Positions 1 to 7,243 of a stretch of DNA of 10,657 nt are shown one piece after another. Position 1 is the first letter of the stretch. The number at the start of each line of letters is the position of its first letter. A program made the translations under genes and the position numbers. Location of the stretch: NCBI GenBank assembly GCA_036833805.1, contig DAITPA010000057.1, forward strand, positions 1 through 10,657. The letters run 5' to 3'. The notes beneath the pieces were generated by a model that was not told the DNA's origin, did no database searches, and saw nothing but the letters and a program-made list of their open reading frames with translations. The stretch is from PALSA-1196 sp036833805. Lineage in GTDB: Bacteria; Pseudomonadota; Gammaproteobacteria; Steroidobacterales; Steroidobacteraceae.

Positions 1-571
1 CTCAGGTTCGGGTAAGACCACGCTCTTGCAGATTCTCGGCGGTCTTGATCGGCCGACCTCTGGAACAGTGTGCGTGGATGGGCGCGACATTCACAACCTA
101 AATGAGAAGGAGCGCGGCGCGCTGCGCAATCGGGCGCTCGGCTTCGTGTACCAGTTCCACCATCTGCTGCCCGAATTCTCCGCACTTGAGAACGTGGCGA
201 TGCCGCTGCTTATCCGCCGCATGCACGTCGGTGAGGCGCGCTCGCGTGCACGCGCGTTGCTGCAGCGTGTCGGCTTGAGCGATCGCCTAGAACATCGGCC
301 GCACGAGCTGTCGGGCGGCGAGCGGCAGCGCGCGGCCGTGGCGCGCGCGCTGGTCACCGAGCCGCGAGTCGTGTTGGCGGATGAGCCCACCGGCAATCTT
401 GACGGGGTGAATGCGGCGCAAGTCTTCGCTTTGATGCTCGAGCTCAACCGCGAGCGCGGCACGAGTCTCATCGTCGTCACTCATGACCTGCGCCTCGCTT
501 CGCGCATGGACCGGGTGCTCGAAATCGACGCCGGAACCTTGAGTGAAAAAGCGCCGTCGTCAGGTGGGTGA
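1..571 (+). CDS. lolD: LolD, lipoprotein-releasing ABC transporter ATPase (5' partial)
   Basis: This is the cytoplasmic ATPase of the LolCDE complex, which extracts outer-membrane lipoproteins from the inner membrane and passes them to LolA. The reading frame is open from base 2, inside the Walker A loop (SGSGKTT), so roughly 40 N-terminal residues lie outside the window and 189 are visible. In order one sees the Q-loop segment FVYQFHHLLPEFSALENV, typical of LolD/MacB-type ATPases and close to LolD itself, the ABC signature LSGGERQR, Walker B VVLADEPTGNLD and the switch histidine in VVTHD. The stop is TGA at 569-571. The gene overlaps the convergent DUF2062 gene tail to tail by 12 bases. lolC/lolE would be expected upstream. 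A related MacB/FtsE-like ATPase is the alternative, but the Q-loop wording and the locus favour LolD. Confidence 0.93.
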   Translation, partial: SGSGKTTLLQILGGLDRPTSGTVCVDGRDIHNLNEKERGALRNRALGFVYQFHHLLPEFSALENVAMPLLIRRMHVGEARSRARALLQRVGLSDRLEHRPHELSGGERQRAAVARALVTEPRVVLADEPTGNLDGVNAAQVFALMLELNRERGTSLIVVTHDLRLASRMDRVLEIDAGTLSEKAPSSGG

Positions 572-1084
572 GGCGTGTTTGCGTTTGCGGTTGCGGTAGC
601 GGTGGCGTACGCGCGCGCGCCACAAGAGCTCAAGGCCGATCCGGCCAGAAAAGCCGGCCACTATCGAACAGATGAGACAGCCGAGGAGGAACGGCTTCCA
701 GGCGGGCCCTAGGCCGTGCTGCAACCAGTCCCAACTCAGGTGAAATGCGAACCTCCTCAGCGGTAGGCGCAAGGCAGCGGCGCCCACCCGATAGGCCGCG
801 TAGTAGATCGGCAGCGCGGTCAGAGGGTTCACCAGAAACACAGTCGCGAAAATCGTGGGAACGTTCAATCGCCACACGATCGCGGCGAGCGCAGCGACCG
901 GCAGATGCACGGGCAGCGGTACGAAACAGATGGCAAGTCCGGCGCCGAAAGCGCCCGTCACGGCGCGCCGCTGCAACGACCAAAGGCCCGGGTGGGCGAG
1001 GCGCCCGCCGAATACACGCAAATACCAGCGATCCTGGAGAGTGTGGGCGTGGGGTATGAACTTCTTGAGAAAGGTACGCAGCAT
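560..1084 (-). CDS. DUF2062 membrane protein
   Basis: A 174-residue protein of the DUF2062 family, whose biochemical function is unknown to me. The family pattern is clear: a basic N-terminus (LRTFLKKFIPHAHTLQDRW), then the FGGRLAHPGLWSLQRRAV region, then hydrophobic segments separated by the conserved FLVNPLTALPIYYAAYRVG motif, a further membrane segment (LLGCLICSIVAGF) and a very basic tail. The ATG at 1084 was chosen because it starts the protein where family members begin. The frame stays open to a GTG at 1186, but that extension is arginine-rich, unlike the family, and would run over the exbB promoter. The gene is divergent from exbB and convergent with lolD. In related genomes it sits between lolD and comEC, so its position is conserved although comEC is missing here. 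Confidence 0.85.
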   Translation of the reverse strand: MLRTFLKKFIPHAHTLQDRWYLRVFGGRLAHPGLWSLQRRAVTGAFGAGLAICFVPLPVHLPVAALAAIVWRLNVPTIFATVFLVNPLTALPIYYAAYRVGAAALRLPLRRFAFHLSWDWLQHGLGPAWKPFLLGCLICSIVAGFSGRIGLELLWRARVRHRYRNRKRKHASPT

Positions 1085-1134
1085 GAGCGCGGGCAACTCT
1101 AGCAGAACGACTCCGGCGCGAGCGCGTGCGCGCC

Positions 1135-1162
1135 TTGAGCGCACTTGCCTCTCCGGTATGAT
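1135..1162 (+). promoter_or_regulatory. Putative sigma70 promoter of the exbB-kdsB operon
   Basis: A -35-like TTGAGC at 1135-1140 and a -10-like TATGAT at 1157-1162 are separated by 16 bases. Transcription would begin near 1169, leaving a leader of about 34 bases before the exbB ATG. It lies in the divergent gap between the DUF2062 gene and exbB, the expected place for the operon promoter. This is judged by eye from consensus match; there is no transcript evidence. Confidence 0.5.
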
Positions 1163-1202
1163 GCCGCCTTCTAAGAAGCTCTCCACTCACGGGGTGGTCG
1201 GA

Positions 1203-1844
1203 ATGTGGGAAATCGTGCGGGCTGGCGGCCCGCTCATGTGGCCGATCGTTCTGTGCTCCGTCGGAGCCGCGGCGATCATTCTCGAGCGCCTCTGGACTTT
1301 GCAGGACAAGCGTGTTGTGCCGCCGGAGCTTACGCACAAAGTGCGCCAGCTTATCGCGGCCAACCAGATCAATGACAAGGTGATCGCGGCGCTCGAGCAG
1401 AATTCGCCGCTTGGCAAATTGCTGGCTGCGGCGCTTGCGAACCGCCATCGCTCGCGCGAGGTCATCATGGAGCGTCTCGAGGACTCCGGCCGGCACGTCG
1501 TGCATGAGCTTGAGCGTTTTTTAAGCACGCTCGGCACGATCGCGGGAGTCTCGCCGCTGCTGGGGCTTCTTGGCACTGTCACCGGCATCATCAAATCGTT
1601 CAATGCGATCCAAGCCGGCGGCATGGGCGATCCGCGGGCACTCTCCGGGGGTATCGCTGAGGCGCTGATCGCAACCGCGGCGGGCCTGTGCGTCGCGATT
1701 CCGGCCCTCATCAGCTATCGATTTCTGCGCGGCAAGGTCGAACGCATCGTGGTGGAAATGGAAAAAGACGCCGTGCGGATCGCCGATGCGATCGAGGCAA
1801 CCCATCCGCACGAGCGCCGCGCGACCGATCAGGTGCGCTCATGA
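1203..1844 (+). CDS. exbB: ExbB/TolQ-family proton channel subunit
   Basis: A 213-residue inner-membrane protein of the MotA/TolQ/ExbB family, which with ExbD forms a proton-driven motor that energises outer-membrane processes. An N-terminal membrane segment follows the start (GGPLMWPIVLCSVGAAAIILERLW), then a cytoplasmic helical domain, then the two conserved C-terminal membrane segments beginning FLSTLGTIAGVSPLLGLLGTVTG and GGIAEALIATAAGLCVAIPAL, which carry the family's conserved Gly/Thr/Pro residues. The ATG at 1203 is preferred over the longer open frame because MWEIVRAGG starts right where family members start and lies just downstream of the promoter. The stop overlaps the exbD start as ATGA (1841-1844), so translation is probably coupled. 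No tonB or tolA lies in the window, so ExbB versus TolQ rests on the exbD/lpxK neighbourhood. Confidence 0.9.
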   Translation: MWEIVRAGGPLMWPIVLCSVGAAAIILERLWTLQDKRVVPPELTHKVRQLIAANQINDKVIAALEQNSPLGKLLAAALANRHRSREVIMERLEDSGRHVVHELERFLSTLGTIAGVSPLLGLLGTVTGIIKSFNAIQAGGMGDPRALSGGIAEALIATAAGLCVAIPALISYRFLRGKVERIVVEMEKDAVRIADAIEATHPHERRATDQVRS

Positions 1845-2272
1845 ACCTAAAGCCGCGCCGCATGGAGGAGCCGGAGATCAATGTCGTCTCGCTCATCGAC
1901 GTTGTGCTGCTGCTGGTAGTTTTCTTCATGCTCTCGAGCACCTTTCTTGACGAGGGGCGGGTGCGCATCCACTTACCGCACGCGGGCGATGTGCCGGTCG
2001 CACGGCCCAAACACGAGTCGCTGGTGATTGCTGTCACTCAGGCCGGCGGTTACCGCGTCAATGAGCGCGAGCTTATCAACGCAAGTCCCGAGACCCTGCG
2101 TGCCGCGCTCCTGAAGGAAGCAGGCGCCGACCGCAGTGGACCGGTCACCATCCGCGCCGACGCGCGCGCGACTCACCAGGCCGTCATCACTGCGATGGAC
2201 GTGCTCGGGCGTATTGGCTTCGTCGAGATCAATATAGCCACGGTGAAAACTGCTGACCCGGGCCAGCCTTGA
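1841..2272 (+). CDS. exbD: ExbD/TolR-family biopolymer transport protein
   Basis: A 143-residue single-pass membrane partner of ExbB. A short cytoplasmic N-terminus (EEPEINVVSLIDVVLLLVV) leads into one membrane helix at about residues 16-36 with the conserved membrane aspartate at D20, the probable proton carrier by analogy with ExbD/TolR. The rest is a periplasmic domain ending in the usual VLGRIGFVEINIAT strand. The ATG at 1841 overlaps the exbB stop by four bases. The stop at 2270-2272 overlaps the TTG start of msbA. Length and architecture are normal for the family. Confidence 0.9.
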   Translation: MNLKPRRMEEPEINVVSLIDVVLLLVVFFMLSSTFLDEGRVRIHLPHAGDVPVARPKHESLVIAVTQAGGYRVNERELINASPETLRAALLKEAGADRSGPVTIRADARATHQAVITAMDVLGRIGFVEINIATVKTADPGQP

Positions 2273-4032
2273 ACGAGCGTCCGCGAGCCGCAATCCTTGC
2301 CAGCCCCGACGCCGGGCGCATCTACCGGCGGCTGCTGCGCTACGCCGCGCCGCACTGGGGCATGTTTGCCATCGGTGTCTTGGGCATGGCCCTGTACGCC
2401 GCCACCGATGCATCCACCGCCTGGCTGGTGCGCGAATTCCTGAACGCGACATTTGTTGAGCGCAGTCCGCGCGCGCTGTGGTTCATTCCCGTCGCGATCG
2501 TGGTGCTGTTCTTCTTGCGCGGCGTGGGCGACTACGTCGCGACCTACTTTCCCAGCTGGGTCGGCCGCCAGATCATCAAATCGATGCGCTCAGAGCTATT
2601 TGCCCATTATCTCAGGCTGCCGGCGCGCTACTACGACGCCGCATCGAGCGCGCAAATGCTCTCGCGTCTGACGTACAACATTGAGCTCGTGGCCGAGGCG
2701 GCCACCAACTCCGTGACCGTGCTCATTCGCGACACGCTCACAATTGCCGCGCTCTTGGGCTGGCTCTTTTATCTCAACTGGCCGTTGACGCTGATTGCGC
2801 TCACCCTTGCACCGCTGATTGCCTGGCTGTTGCAGCGGGTCAACCGCCTGTTTCGCCGCTACAGCGCGCGCATCCAGAACTCGATGGCCGACGTGACGCG
2901 CGTCGCGAAGGAAGCGATCGAGGGGCACCGCGTCATCAGGGTCTTCAATGCGCACGACTACGAGCAACGCGCCTTTGACGTCGTCAATGAGCAGAATCGC
3001 CACAGCAACATGCGCCTGGTCGGCGCGAAGGCTAGCAGTAACCCGGTGGTGCAGCTGATCGCCTCCATCGGCCTCGCGGCGGTCATGTACTTCGCCATCG
3101 CCCAGGTTCTCTCGCATGAGATGAAGGTCGGGGATTTCCTGTCGTTCTTGACGGGGTTGCTTCTGATCAGCGCGCCCTTGCGGCGGCTCATTCAGGTGTT
3201 CGTGCCGTTGCAGCAGGGCATCGCCGCGGGTGCCAGCGTATTTGAAGTACTGGACGAGCCTCTCGAGGACGTCGGCGGCACGCGCGCGCTCAATCGTGCA
3301 CGCGGCGACGTCGAGTATCGCGACGTCAAATTCGTGTACGTCTCGGAGAAGGGTCCGGTGCTGCGCGGTATCAGCCTGCGTGCGCCGGCTGGTTCGACGC
3401 TCGCCATTGTCGGTAAGTCCGGCAGCGGCAAGTCGACCCTCGTTAGCCTTCTGCCGCGCTTCTATGACCCGCAAGAGGGCGGCGTATGGCTCGACGGCGT
3501 CGACGTACGCGAATACCGCCTCGCGGATCTGCGCCGCCAGGTAAGTCTCGTGAGCCAGGACGTCGTGCTGTTCAATGACTCGATTCGTAACAACATTGCC
3601 TTCAGCACCGCCGGTGCGACCACGCAGGCGGTCGAAGATGCAGCGCGCGCGGCTTACGTGCTTGAGTTCACCGATGAGCTGCCGCAGGGCCTAGACACCC
3701 TGGTCGGGGATCGCGGTGCGCTTCTCTCGGGCGGCCAGCGGCAACGCATCGCGATCGCGCGCGCGATACTAAAGGATGCGCCGGTGCTCATTCTTGATGA
3801 GGCGACTTCGTCCCTCGATACGGACTCCGAGCGGCGTATACAGGCGGCGCTTGCCCAGCTCGCCCGCAACCGCACGACGCTTGTCATCGCGCATCGACTC
3901 TCGACCGTGGAGCAGGCCGACCGCATCGTCGTGCTTGACGACGGCGCAGTAGTTGAGACCGGCACTCATGCCGAACTTCTGGCTCGCGGCGGCCTGTACG
4001 CACAGCTCTACCGCCTGCAGTTCAGCGCTTAA
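2269..4032 (+). CDS. msbA: MsbA-type lipid A export ABC transporter
   Basis: A 587-residue half-transporter that as a homodimer would flip lipid A-core from the inner to the outer leaflet of the inner membrane. A six-helix transmembrane domain fills about residues 30-320. The nucleotide-binding domain follows with Walker A GKSGSGKST (382-390), Q-loop Q430, signature LSGGQRQRIAIARAIL (from 486), Walker B VLILDEA (D510, E511) and switch H542 in IAHRLST. The start is a TTG overlapping the exbD stop (TTGA, 2269-2272). The first in-frame ATG is 35 codons later and would remove the conserved YRRLLRYAAPHWG region, so TTG is the likely start. Position between exbD and lpxK supports MsbA over a generic multidrug exporter. 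Confidence 0.92.
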   Translation: MNERPRAAILASPDAGRIYRRLLRYAAPHWGMFAIGVLGMALYAATDASTAWLVREFLNATFVERSPRALWFIPVAIVVLFFLRGVGDYVATYFPSWVGRQIIKSMRSELFAHYLRLPARYYDAASSAQMLSRLTYNIELVAEAATNSVTVLIRDTLTIAALLGWLFYLNWPLTLIALTLAPLIAWLLQRVNRLFRRYSARIQNSMADVTRVAKEAIEGHRVIRVFNAHDYEQRAFDVVNEQNRHSNMRLVGAKASSNPVVQLIASIGLAAVMYFAIAQVLSHEMKVGDFLSFLTGLLLISAPLRRLIQVFVPLQQGIAAGASVFEVLDEPLEDVGGTRALNRARGDVEYRDVKFVYVSEKGPVLRGISLRAPAGSTLAIVGKSGSGKSTLVSLLPRFYDPQEGGVWLDGVDVREYRLADLRRQVSLVSQDVVLFNDSIRNNIAFSTAGATTQAVEDAARAAYVLEFTDELPQGLDTLVGDRGALLSGGQRQRIAIARAILKDAPVLILDEATSSLDTDSERRIQAALAQLARNRTTLVIAHRLSTVEQADRIVVLDDGAVVETGTHAELLARGGLYAQLYRLQFSA

Positions 4033-4033
4033 G

Positions 4034-5065
4034 ATGAGCGACATGCCCGGGACGTTGACGCAGCTATGGTACGGCAATGCGCGCGGCGCCGCGCTGCTTG
4101 CGCCGCTCGCGTGGCTGTACGGCTCGGTCACCGGTGTGCGGCGGCGTGCTTATGACTTGGGTGTCTTGCGCCAAATGGGCGTCGGATGTCCCGTCATCGT
4201 GGTCGGCAACCTTGTCGTCGGCGGAACCGGCAAGACACCACTCGTCGCCTGGCTCGCGCGGCAGCTGCAGACACGCGATTTTAGGGTCGGGATCGTATCG
4301 CGCGGCTATGGGGCAAGGAGTCGCGTGCCGCGTCTTGTTACGGCGAGCGCGTCTTGGCGAGAGGTCGGCGATGAGCCCCTCCTGCTTGCGCAGCGTACCG
4401 GCTGTATGACCGCGGTTGGCGCTGATCGGGTGGCCGCGGGGCGCCTGCTCACCTCGCATGGCATTAACGTCATCGTCAGTGATGATGGGTTGCAGCACCT
4501 GCGCCTGGCGCGGCACTTCCGGATCGTCGTCGTCGATGGCGCGCGCGGCTTTGGCAACGGACGGCTGTTGCCGGCCGGGCCGCTGCGCGAGCCGATCCGA
4601 GGACTACGCCAAGCCGATGCCGTGGTCGTGAACGGCGCGGCGCCGTCGGAGTGGCTTCTTGGCACGTGCCTGCAGTCGGGTGCGGCGATTCTGCAGATGC
4701 AGTTGGTGCCGGGCGCCGCGCAGGCGCTTACGGGGAGCGCGAGCCGATCGCTCGAAAGTTTTCGGGGAACGCGCCTGCATGCCGTGGCGGGTATCGGTAA
4801 TCCGGCACGCTTTTTCCGCGAGCTGCGCAGTTTCGGTCTCGAGCTCATTGAGCATGCGTTTCCCGACCATCATCCGCTGGTCGCGTCGGATCTGGATTTC
4901 GGTGATGATCAGCCGGTGCTCATGACCGAGAAAGATGCCGTAAAATGCCGCGGCATTACTGACGCGCGGCTGTGGTACGTTCCTGTCACGGCGCAACTGA
5001 GTTCCAAGCAGACGGACGAGCTTCTGATGCGTGTCATGCGCCGGCTTGAAGTTTACCGGGAGTAG
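4034..5065 (+). CDS. lpxK: Tetraacyldisaccharide 4'-kinase LpxK
   Basis: A 343-residue inner-membrane-associated kinase that phosphorylates the 4' position of the lipid A disaccharide, forming lipid IVA. Visible family motifs are the N-terminal LWYGNARGAALLAPLAWLYG, which probably anchors it at the membrane, P-loop GGTGKT at residues 63-68, SRGYG, VGDEPLLLA, DDGLQHLRL (D150, D151, H155), GFGNGRLLPAGPLREP, FPDHHP and MTEKDAVKC. The ATG at 4034 comes one base after the msbA stop. A second ATG at 4043 (MPGTLTQLWYG) is also possible; neither has a strong Shine-Dalgarno, so coupling to msbA is likely. The downstream Trm112-like gene starts 9 bases after the stop. Confidence 0.95.
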   Translation: MSDMPGTLTQLWYGNARGAALLAPLAWLYGSVTGVRRRAYDLGVLRQMGVGCPVIVVGNLVVGGTGKTPLVAWLARQLQTRDFRVGIVSRGYGARSRVPRLVTASASWREVGDEPLLLAQRTGCMTAVGADRVAAGRLLTSHGINVIVSDDGLQHLRLARHFRIVVVDGARGFGNGRLLPAGPLREPIRGLRQADAVVVNGAAPSEWLLGTCLQSGAAILQMQLVPGAAQALTGSASRSLESFRGTRLHAVAGIGNPARFFRELRSFGLELIEHAFPDHHPLVASDLDFGDDQPVLMTEKDAVKCRGITDARLWYVPVTAQLSSKQTDELLMRVMRRLEVYRE

Positions 5066-5074
5066 AACCATCCG

Positions 5075-5263
5075 ATGGACGCGCGCCTGATCGAAATTCT
5101 CGCCTGCCCAGTGTGCAAGGGGCCGCTCAAATATCAGCGCGATGCACAGCTTCTCGTGTGTCGCATGGATCGACTTGCCTATCCGATACGCGATGACGTG
5201 CCGGTCATGCTTGAAGAGGAAGCGCGGCAGCTCGCGGCAGACGATCCGCTGCTCGATCGCTAA
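5075..5263 (+). CDS. ycaR: Trm112-like UPF0434 (YcaR-type) small protein
   Basis: A 62-residue protein of the UPF0434/Trm112-like family, very close in pattern to E. coli YcaR: MDARLIEILACPVCKGPL, then a third cysteine in LLVCRMDRLAYPI, then DDVPVMLEEEAR. CPVC plus the later cysteine suggests a small zinc-ribbon-like fold with an incomplete set of cysteines, as in YcaR. The function is not established in this context; eukaryotic Trm112 activates methyltransferases, but that should not be assumed here. It sits between lpxK and kdsB, as in many gammaproteobacteria. The Shine-Dalgarno is weak, so it is probably translated from the operon mRNA by readthrough or coupling. Confidence 0.9.
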   Translation: MDARLIEILACPVCKGPLKYQRDAQLLVCRMDRLAYPIRDDVPVMLEEEARQLAADDPLLDR

Positions 5264-5274
5264 GAGGCGCTCTT

Positions 5275-6033
5275 TTGCTGTTTCGTGTCGTCATCCCGGC
5301 GCGCTTCGATTCAACGCGGCTGCCGGGCAAAGTGCTGTTGCCGATCGCGGGCAGACCGATGTTGCAATGGGTGCACGAGCGGGCGAAAGCCGCCGGCGCT
5401 CAACAGGTGCTGATCGCAACCGATGACGCACGTATCGCAGCCGCCGCGCGCGGCTTTGGTGCCGAGGTCGCCATGACGGCCGCCTCTCACCCATCCGGGA
5501 CGGATCGCATCGCCCAGGCGGCGTCTGACCGCGGCTGGGATGATGGAGATGTGGTGGTTAACGTGCAGGCCGACGAACCGCTCATTCCGCCCGCTCTCAT
5601 CGGCCAGGTCGCGCGACTTCTCGAAGCGCATCCCGAGTCGGATCTCGCAACGCTGCGGACGCCGATTGGCTCGCCCGCAGAGTTCGTCGATCCGAATGTC
5701 GTTAAGGTGGTGGCTGACGCATACGGCCGAGCGCTCTACTTCAGTCGCGCGCCAATACCCTGGCCGCGGGAGGCGGGATCTGTGGAAGCGGGGAGTCAAT
5801 TGGCGTGCGCCGGCGCGATGCGCCATATCGGCATCTACGCTTATCGCGTCGCGGCCTTAAAGCGCCTTACCGCACTGCCGCCGAGCTCCCTTGAGCTGCG
5901 CGAGCGCCTTGAGCAGCTGCGCGCGCTTGAGAGCCACCTCGAGATCCGAGTAGCGACGGCATGCGAGGCACCTGGCCCGGACGTGAATAGCGCCGAGGAC
6001 CTAAGGCGTGTGGTGCAGCTCATGGGCGGTTGA
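5275..6033 (+). CDS. kdsB: CMP-Kdo synthetase (3-deoxy-manno-octulosonate cytidylyltransferase)
   Basis: A 252-residue cytoplasmic enzyme that activates Kdo with CTP to CMP-Kdo for LPS inner-core synthesis. Family motifs appear in order: VIPARFDSTRLPGK (nucleotide-binding N-terminus), HPSGTDRIAQA, VVNVQADEPLIPP, YFSRAPIPWPR, HIGIYAYR and LEQLRALE. The start is TTG at 5275 with a purine-rich AAGAGG about 7 bases upstream; no ATG or GTG lies between there and the conserved VIPARF motif. It is the last gene of the exbB operon. Beyond it the strand organisation and gene content depart from the usual order, in which the phosphatase follows directly. Confidence 0.95.
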   Translation: MLFRVVIPARFDSTRLPGKVLLPIAGRPMLQWVHERAKAAGAQQVLIATDDARIAAAARGFGAEVAMTAASHPSGTDRIAQAASDRGWDDGDVVVNVQADEPLIPPALIGQVARLLEAHPESDLATLRTPIGSPAEFVDPNVVKVVADAYGRALYFSRAPIPWPREAGSVEAGSQLACAGAMRHIGIYAYRVAALKRLTALPPSSLELRERLEQLRALESHLEIRVATACEAPGPDVNSAEDLRRVVQLMGG

Positions 6034-6040
6034 GGGCGCA

Positions 6041-6058
6041 AGCTCTGGCGTGAGAGCT
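6041..6058 (+). other. Short perfect hairpin just after kdsB
   Basis: AGCTCT (6041-6046) and AGAGCT (6053-6058) form a six-base-pair stem with a six-base loop, starting eight bases after the kdsB stop. No T-run follows, so it is not a standard intrinsic terminator. It might be a weak pause site, an RNA-stabilising 3' structure, or chance. Through the rest of 6034-6175 I see no gene and no convincing promoter. Confidence 0.25.
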
Positions 6059-6175
6059 GTCCTACACGCAAGTCAGTGCTGTGCCGATAGCAACGCCGCG
6101 CGCCAATGCACAATCTTGCATCCCGTGGGTCGAACGCTGGCACGATGCCCGCGGGGTCCACCCGGGAGAGACTCC

Positions 6176-6340
6176 ATGCTGCACTATGCCGTTGTATTTT
6201 TCGTTATTGCCCTGATCGCCGCAGTTTTCGGCTTTGGCGGGATTGCCGCCGGCGCTGTTGGCATCGCCAAGGTATTGTTCTTTGTATTCATTGTGCTCGC
6301 CGCCTTGAGCTTCATCGCGAACCTGATGCGGCGTGCCTAA
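6176..6340 (+). CDS. DUF1328 (YtjA-type) membrane miniprotein
   Basis: A 54-residue, very hydrophobic protein of the DUF1328/UPF0391 family, like E. coli YtjA. It begins MLHYAVVFFVIALIAA, continues with the conserved glycine-rich FGFGGIAAGAVGIAK turn and a second membrane segment (VLFFVFIVLAALSFIANLM), and ends in a short basic tail. Two membrane helices are expected; the function is unknown, although related proteins are often stress-associated. The Shine-Dalgarno GGGAGAG lies at 6164-6170, five bases before the ATG, which fixes this start. It follows kdsB by 142 bases and precedes the pirin gene by 40, so it could share a transcript with pirin. Confidence 0.88.
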   Translation: MLHYAVVFFVIALIAAVFGFGGIAAGAVGIAKVLFFVFIVLAALSFIANLMRRA

Positions 6341-6348
6341 GGCAGGTA

Positions 6349-6363
6349 CCGTTTTTCGAACGG
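6349..6363 (+). other. Small hairpin between the DUF1328 and pirin genes
   Basis: CCGTT (6349-6353) pairs with AACGG (6359-6363) around a five-base loop, eight bases after the DUF1328 stop. The stem is short and not followed by a T-run, so termination is doubtful. It may only be a minor structure in a DUF1328-pirin mRNA. Confidence 0.2.
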
Positions 6364-6380
6364 GGTGCTACAGTTAGGGC

Positions 6381-7229
6381 ATGGCCGAGAGTCCCTGCAA
6401 GATTGAGCGCATCGTCCGAGGAACGGCTACTTCTGACGGCGCGGGCGTGCGCTTGACGCGCCTCATAGGAGGAGCGGAGCTGCCGGATTTGGATCCGTTC
6501 CTGCTGCTCGATCAATTCGGCACGGAGCGCGCGGCAGACTACATCGGCGGCTTTCCTTCTCATCCGCACCGCGGCTTTGAGACCGTCACCTATATGATTG
6601 ACGGGCGCATGCGCCACCGCGATAACCGCGGGCATGAGGGGCTGCTCGGCCCGGGCTCCGTGCAGTGGATGACAGCGGGGCGCGGCATCGTGCATTCGGA
6701 GATGCCGGAGCAGCAACAGGGCCTGATGCGCGGCTTTCAGCTATGGGTCAACCTTGCGGCCAAAGATAAGATGACCGACCCGCGCTACCAGGAATTTCCA
6801 GCCGAGCAAATCCCCATTGCCGAAGTCGCAGCGGGCACGCGCGTGAAGGTCATCGCGGGCAACGTTGCAGCCAGCGTCGGTCCGATCACTGATGTCGCCA
6901 CGGAACCGCTGTATTTGGACGTGATGATGGAGCCGGGAGCAAGCTTTGAGCATCACCTGTCAGCCGGCCATCAAGCGCTGCTGGTCGCCTACGAGGGTGG
7001 GGTTGTAGTGGGTGCCGATCCAGGCGCGCAGACGTTGCAGAAACTTGAGCTCGGTATCCTGGAGCGCGGCGAGGTCGTGCAAGTGCGTGCCCTACAAGAG
7101 CCGACACGCATGCTGCTCATTGCCGGCAGGCCATTGGGTGAGCCCATCGCCCGCTATGGCCCGTTCGTCATGAATACGCGCGCGCAACTACAACAGGCTT
7201 TTGAGGATTTTACCGCCGGGCGCTTGTAG
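6381..7229 (+). CDS. Pirin family protein
   Basis: A 282-residue bicupin of the pirin family. The N-terminal cupin holds the metal-binding set expected of pirins: H61 and H63 in HPHRGFETVTY, H105 and E107 in GRGIVHSEMP, which would hold a non-haem iron. The pirin signatures LDPFLLLDQFG and GFQLWVNLAAKDKMTDPRYQ are also present. The second domain ends in PLGEPIARYGPFVMNTRAQLQQAF, the normal C-terminal motif. Family members include quercetinase-like dioxygenases and redox-sensing co-regulators, so the reaction cannot be stated. The ATG at 6381 is preceded by TTAGGG at rather short spacing. The gene ends 14 bases from the convergent molybdoenzyme gene. Confidence 0.93.
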   Translation: MAESPCKIERIVRGTATSDGAGVRLTRLIGGAELPDLDPFLLLDQFGTERAADYIGGFPSHPHRGFETVTYMIDGRMRHRDNRGHEGLLGPGSVQWMTAGRGIVHSEMPEQQQGLMRGFQLWVNLAAKDKMTDPRYQEFPAEQIPIAEVAAGTRVKVIAGNVAASVGPITDVATEPLYLDVMMEPGASFEHHLSAGHQALLVAYEGGVVVGADPGAQTLQKLELGILERGEVVQVRALQEPTRMLLIAGRPLGEPIARYGPFVMNTRAQLQQAFEDFTAGRL

Positions 7230-7243
7230 CCTCGCCGTGCGCT

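Noticed and set aside
630..1505. 291-codon minus-strand ORF spanning the DUF2062 gene and the start of exbB
   Set aside because: It is rich in Arg, His and Ala, has no domain pattern, and lies in another frame across two recognised genes and their promoter; a typical shadow in GC-rich DNA.
2596..3474. 292-codon minus-strand ORF antisense to msbA
   Set aside because: Antisense to a clearly recognised transporter, with low-complexity R/Q/E-rich composition and no recognisable motifs.
5311..5826. 171-codon minus-strand ORF antisense to kdsB
   Set aside because: Shadow frame of kdsB; no family features and no start context.
6116..6146. Possible promoter TTGCAT/CACGAT ahead of the DUF1328 gene
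   Set aside because: The spacer is 19 bases and the -10 match is poor; too weak to list.
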